Below are positions 60,234 through 64,000 of a DNA stretch of 64,000 bases, piece by piece; position 1 is the first letter of the stretch, and each line of letters opens with the position of its first letter. The notes beneath the pieces were generated by a model. That model did no database searches, had not been told where the DNA came from, and saw nothing but the letters and a program-made list of their open reading frames with translations. The position numbers and the translations under genes are program-made. Origin of the DNA: Echinostoma caproni (taxonomy: Eukaryota; Platyhelminthes; Trematoda; Plagiorchiida; Echinostomatidae); contig UZAN01039784.1 of the NCBI GenBank assembly GCA_900618425.1, positions 12,044 to 76,043 on the forward strand. The letters run 5' to 3'.

Positions 60234-60488
60234 TATGACGTGTATTCACATTGCGCATTGTTGAAGTTTTGTGATCGATATGATGCTCTTCTGGTGGCAA
60301 AACGTTTCGGTCCCCATAAGTTACCCTCCAATTGCTCTGACAACGCATTCCACAAGATCAGTAGTAACCTGATAAGTAGCTCTCAGGATATTTCAAATGG
60401 ATCAAATTTGACGTCTCAATCTACTGTAGAAGAATTATTATCGGCTGTAAATATCTCTCTCCACACACTGAAGGATAGAACAAACAAG
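60234..60488 (+). CDS. Candidate exon 2 of the cluster
   Basis: The frame is open after CCACATAG (possible but weak acceptor) and reads YDVYSHCALLKFCDRYDALL, VAKRFGPHKLPSNCSDNAFH and TVEELLSAVNISLHTLKD. It ends at a donor AACAA|GTAACA or, three bases later, at a stop. The composition (charged, Ser/Asn-rich, helical end) is convincing as protein. If spliced to the acceptor at 60623, the product would enter the less convincing of two downstream frames. Confidence 0.4.
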
Positions 60489-60623
60489 TAACACGGAAAA
60501 TCCAAATCGGAGTTCCATTTGTTTCACTGTCCCGAAGACAAATTTCCCGTGGTGTAACACTTTGAGAAGCATCCTACATGGGTGGTTTAAATAATGCGAT
60601 GCGATGCATAATGTTTTTTTCAG

Positions 60624-60812
60624 GGTATGTCATCTCCGTCCACCTTGCGCATATCGCCTGCTGGTAATCCATTCCGTGCTAATGACCCAAACTCTGACGC
60701 CATACGTGCGCCCATGCACACACGCATACACACACAAGATTGCCCAACGAAGCTCTATGATTTGCTTTTGTGGATGGCTGCGAATGTAGACGATAGAAAA
60801 ATTACATCCTAA
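60624..60812 (+). CDS. Candidate terminal exon with two open frames
   Basis: CATAATGTTTTTTTCAG|GGTATGTC is a strong acceptor. The phase-0 frame reads GMSSPSTLRISPAGNPFRAN, DPNSDAIRAPMHTRIHTQDC and KLYDLLLWMAANVDDRKITS then a stop. The alternative frame (VCHLRPPCAYRLLVIHSVLM) is also open to a stop at 60789. The first is more protein-like. Function unknown. Confidence 0.35.
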   Translation, partial: GMSSPSTLRISPAGNPFRANDPNSDAIRAPMHTRIHTQDCPTKLYDLLLWMAANVDDRKITS

Positions 60813-61717
60813 TTAGCCCTTTAGAAAAACGTGAAACTTTCTCTCCAAATTCATACTCACAACCGACCTGGACCAGTGTTTTAGAATTTGGAATGCACAA
60901 CATCCATTAATAAAATCGATATATCTGAACTGCATCCAGCTGTTTAACTTGATTGAGTTGAATATCTGCAAGGGAAGTATTTGACAATCATGCGTTCAGA
61001 TTCCGCGGCAGTTATTTAAAATGCAAACATTTGGGTGTCCAAAATATCAAGGAGTGGAAAGAGAGAAAAACAGAATTAAAATTACAGATCTGAGTATTCT
61101 GCTTATCTGTAGACCAATCAGTGAAACAAATTGACAACGAGAAATGAATTTGCGTCCTCAAAATAATTCTGGTTGTTGTTTTTTATTTGTGGAGGCAGTC
61201 GAGCACTGGATTGGAGCTATGCAAAAATCTTTACAGAACACATAAAAAGCTCAGTGCATTTTGCCACAATGCAATCAATGGTATTCGTTCTTACTTCAGA
61301 AGCCCGACAAGTGGTGAACATCCTTGCGGACCTAGGATATTCATCAAACTATAGAAGCATGCATTCCTAATTTAATAGGCAATCGTTCTCAGACTTACTT
61401 TATATAACATTGATTTGTTGAATGTCGTTTTCAATGAAGGTCCTTTTTTCCAAAATGTCCTTGAAAACGCCATATTTAGCTCACATCAACACTTACTGCC
61501 TCCCGATCGTTTTTTGTCTCAATTCTCTTCTGTCCCTTATCTGTTTGTTTACGTGCAGTTCTTTCTCGCTCTCGCTCACCATTCGCCTAATTCCAACAGT
61601 GGATTGAGATAAATTGGAAAAAACAACTAAAACGTGAAAACTAACTTATGTTGATTCAAATTCACGCGAGTTAATCAAATTCAAATAGCCCCTTTGGGGC
61701 CGAGGTGTGAATCACAG
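60813..61717. other. Intron or spacer; no gene recognised
   Basis: AT-rich with a T/C-rich segment at 61490-61600. Two overlapping 60-codon frames there have no motif. Confidence 0.35.
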
Positions 61718-61885
61718 AGCGATATGCAGTTGCCACGTGCTACCCCAATCCTCCCTAAACACACTCGTCCACTGACAAGCCCATCACCCACGCGTGCGAA
61801 TGACAGTCTGTCCCTGGAGTGCTCTCATCGTCCGAACATGACTTTTACATCACGCTATTCTGATCGCACGAGCAATTGTTCGTGA
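61718..61885 (+). CDS. Candidate terminal exon, Ser/Pro/Arg-rich
   Basis: GTGTGAATCACAG|AGCGATATG opens a frame that runs 55 codons to a stop: SDMQLPRATPILPKHTRPLT, SPSPTRANDSLSLECSHRPN, MTFTSRYSDRTSNCS. It is markedly GC-richer than its flanks and reads like a disordered cytoplasmic tail (inference from composition only). No family recognised. Confidence 0.4.
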   Translation, partial: SDMQLPRATPILPKHTRPLTSPSPTRANDSLSLECSHRPNMTFTSRYSDRTSNCS

Positions 61886-64000
61886 TGGTTCATCATATTG
61901 TGGTACTTTGGAAACATCCTGTCGTCCCCACCTCGTCCCGAGGTTTTCATTTCAAAAATCCTTCTCTGTATTGTTTTCCTGATCAATTCACCAAAGAAAT
62001 GGATGTGATGTTCAGCTTGTGCTACGAATTGGGAACCCTATTCATTCACATTGGGACAATACCCTTCTTGTTGGTTAACTTACTTGAAAAAAAAAACAAA
62101 TGGAACACGCGCACTAATCTCATGTGACCACCTTTATCCAATTGCTCATCGTTCAAATCAAACAGGGAGGGTCAACATGACCATTCAGATGAGTTTAAAA
62201 TGGAAGGTATTTCTGCTAAGGTGTGTTAGTTTGCTGTGTCAGCGGAAAAAGAGAGGTTAGAACTAACATTGACAGCCTCCAAGTCACACACAGATTCGTC
62301 CTGTCAGTTATTCCTCGTCTTCAGAGCCTTTAATGTAACTAATAGCTACAGGACTGATTGGAGCATCACAGAACTTTAAAACTACCACGGATACAGTTGA
62401 CCGAGATGGTCACTCCCTGTTCGAATTTGGCGTTTTGAACAGTGAAAATGTGCATGATTATTCCATTCTCCACTCTTTGTTTCAACCAACTGCTTTGATT
62501 TCATCTAATGCATTTAATACAACTGAATGTGCTTACATTCTTCTCAATGGTTTTCACTTTACACAGTTGTAGTGTCACCAATAAAACCGTTCAGTTTCAT
62601 TCCAAGAGATGGTTCCTTCATCGATCAAATATATTTGACCGGCATGGTCCTACATCGGTTTTACTGTTCCTCCGTTTTTTTTGCAGATCCGATAAATTTC
62701 TTCTCCAATACTGTGTTATTCTCCAACTGCCTAGGTAGATTTGATGAGGTCCGAGCAATTCGATGCATGTGATCAAGGCCACAACCCTATATGGGCACAT
62801 GAAGAACGCTGTCATGTAGACACATTTCAAAATTTTTCAGCATATTTAAAAACTGCCAACTCCGTCAGCACATAAAGGAAGAAGATCAAGGCTTAGTGAT
62901 TCAGATATACTTTGTGATGCCGTAACTCTCCTGCATTTTTATGAATCAATTGAACAACGCTGTCTGATGAAGTCATCTCGAATCCTTTAGCTGACAGGTT
63001 TGTACCCGTAGAAATAGGTTTTTAGCACCCCAGTTTCGTTAGTTTCTTGTGCAACAAGTGTGCAATAATTATTCAAAAAGGATGGAATTCAGAGACAGAC
63101 TACATGAGTATCAGGTGCAGACAAATGCTGCTCAAATAGGTCACTTAATTGGTGCGGGATGGGCAATTTGCCACGAAGGTGAAACCTGCCATCCAAACCG
63201 GTGGGTGTCCTGCGGTAAGGGTCAGCAAATTACCGCTCGGGAAGACGCGTAATCAAATCCTACCATGATCACTGTCTGTGATTCCTGTTCTCTGCGCTTT
63301 ATAACAAGTCTTTGATGGGCCGCTTCCCCCGTCCTGAGAATTGTTTTCACGATGAAATCAATACAACTAAAATTGAAAAGATTTGACTAATGTTGCCCGG
63401 CACTTGTGACCAACCAAATAAGGTAATTCCACAATGTGAAACCCTAAAGCAGTTCAGTTATTCGTTCAAACTATTGACCGTCGACCGTTTAGCTCAGGAG
63501 TAAGTAGGTGTTGCGACTCCCAACCCAACGGTTAGCGGTTAGTGTCCTGACAAGAACACAAATGGTACACGCCGCTGACGAGTTCCAAACAGGACGAAAC
63601 AACTGTCCAACGCTCGTTGTTATTCACCAAGATTATAGCATTTTTCGTATATTATTCACAATAAAAAGCCTAGATAGAAAAATACACGTCTTTGTTTTTT
63701 ATTGAAACGACAATATGATTGAAAATCATATCGTGACCAAACTTATTTTGCTTTTTTCCACGATCTATTCATATAAAGCAGGTTATTATCGCCTAGACTC
63801 ATTCTACGGATCACTATCGACAAGCCTTCGCTGAGCCTCCCTTACCCCAGCCCTATTGACCATGAAGGGAATATCCGACTGATTAAACTGTTTTTGTCTG
63901 GTGCTCTTAGCTCCGTGCCGAATTTACCGTTATTTTATCTCGGTTGTGTGCGGTTGACGACGTGAAACGCTCAAATCGGAGTGGAACGGAGCACCTAGGT
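61886..64000. other. No firmly supported gene
   Basis: The frame at 62527-62772 (VVSPIKPFSFIPRDGSFIDQ) follows an AG at 62568 and looks mildly protein-like, but it overlaps a competing frame and an internal acceptor (TTTTTTTTGCAG, about 62674-62685). The frame at 63049-63252 has no motif. Unassigned. Confidence 0.3.

Noticed and set aside
1..64000. LTR retrotransposons, DNA transposases, rRNA, CRISPR or bacterial-type operons
   Set aside because: No protease/integrase or D35E-type motif, no long direct terminal repeats, no array of spaced repeats and no rRNA-like segment were seen on either strand.

Overview
The window looks like a piece of a repeat-rich animal draft assembly, most likely from a parasitic flatworm (fluke or tapeworm). 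The sequence is AT-leaning, has no operons or long uninterrupted genes, carries GT-AG bounded short exon-like frames, and is dominated by non-LTR retroelements (CR1/Jockey-like, RTE-like) and Penelope-like elements (PLEs) with GIY-YIG endonucleases. That combination is common in flatworms, but I cannot fix the species. Two runs of N (32557-33074 and 58081-58571) and scattered single Ns mark assembly breaks. I see no bacterial genes, CRISPR array, rRNA or canonical tRNA.

Layout. 0-8 kb: mostly empty, with two tRNA-like SINE copies (211-347, 3477-3620), two LINE 3' tails (5326-5372, 7521-7570) and weak exon-like frames. 8.1-9.7 kb: PLE-1, a 5'-truncated RT plus GIY-YIG endonuclease flanked by a perfect 300-bp inverted repeat of its own 3' end. 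12-15 kb: solo 3'-end pieces of the same PLE family, an exon-like frame and a CR1-like RT fragment. 18.4-20.7 kb: a decayed plus-strand LINE. 22.6-26.5 kb: a nearly full-length minus-strand CR1-like LINE with an open ORF1 and a broken ORF2. 27.5-27.75 kb: a CATA microsatellite. 32.4-33.15 kb: the first gap, bracketed by inverted PLE 3' ends. 36.8-37.5 kb: PLE-3. 39.7-40 kb: a LINE 3' end. 40.8 and 42.1 kb: two well-bounded candidate exons. 43.7-45.1 kb: PLE-2, the best preserved PLE. 45.3-45.86 kb: a CR1-like RT fragment joined to a LINE 3' tail. 48.6-50.8 kb: a minus-strand RTE-like LINE. 58.7-59.15 kb: PLE-4 beside the second gap. 59.7-61.9 kb: a cluster of plus-strand exon-like frames.

The PLEs and LINEs are dead or dying copies, with stops and frameshifts described per entry. 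Host genes can be seen only as isolated candidate exons; I could not name any of them or assemble a gene model. The most interesting structure is the repeated PLE arrangement in which an inverted copy of the 3' end sits upstream of the coding part (clear at 8.1-9.7 kb, and implied by the flanks of the first assembly gap).
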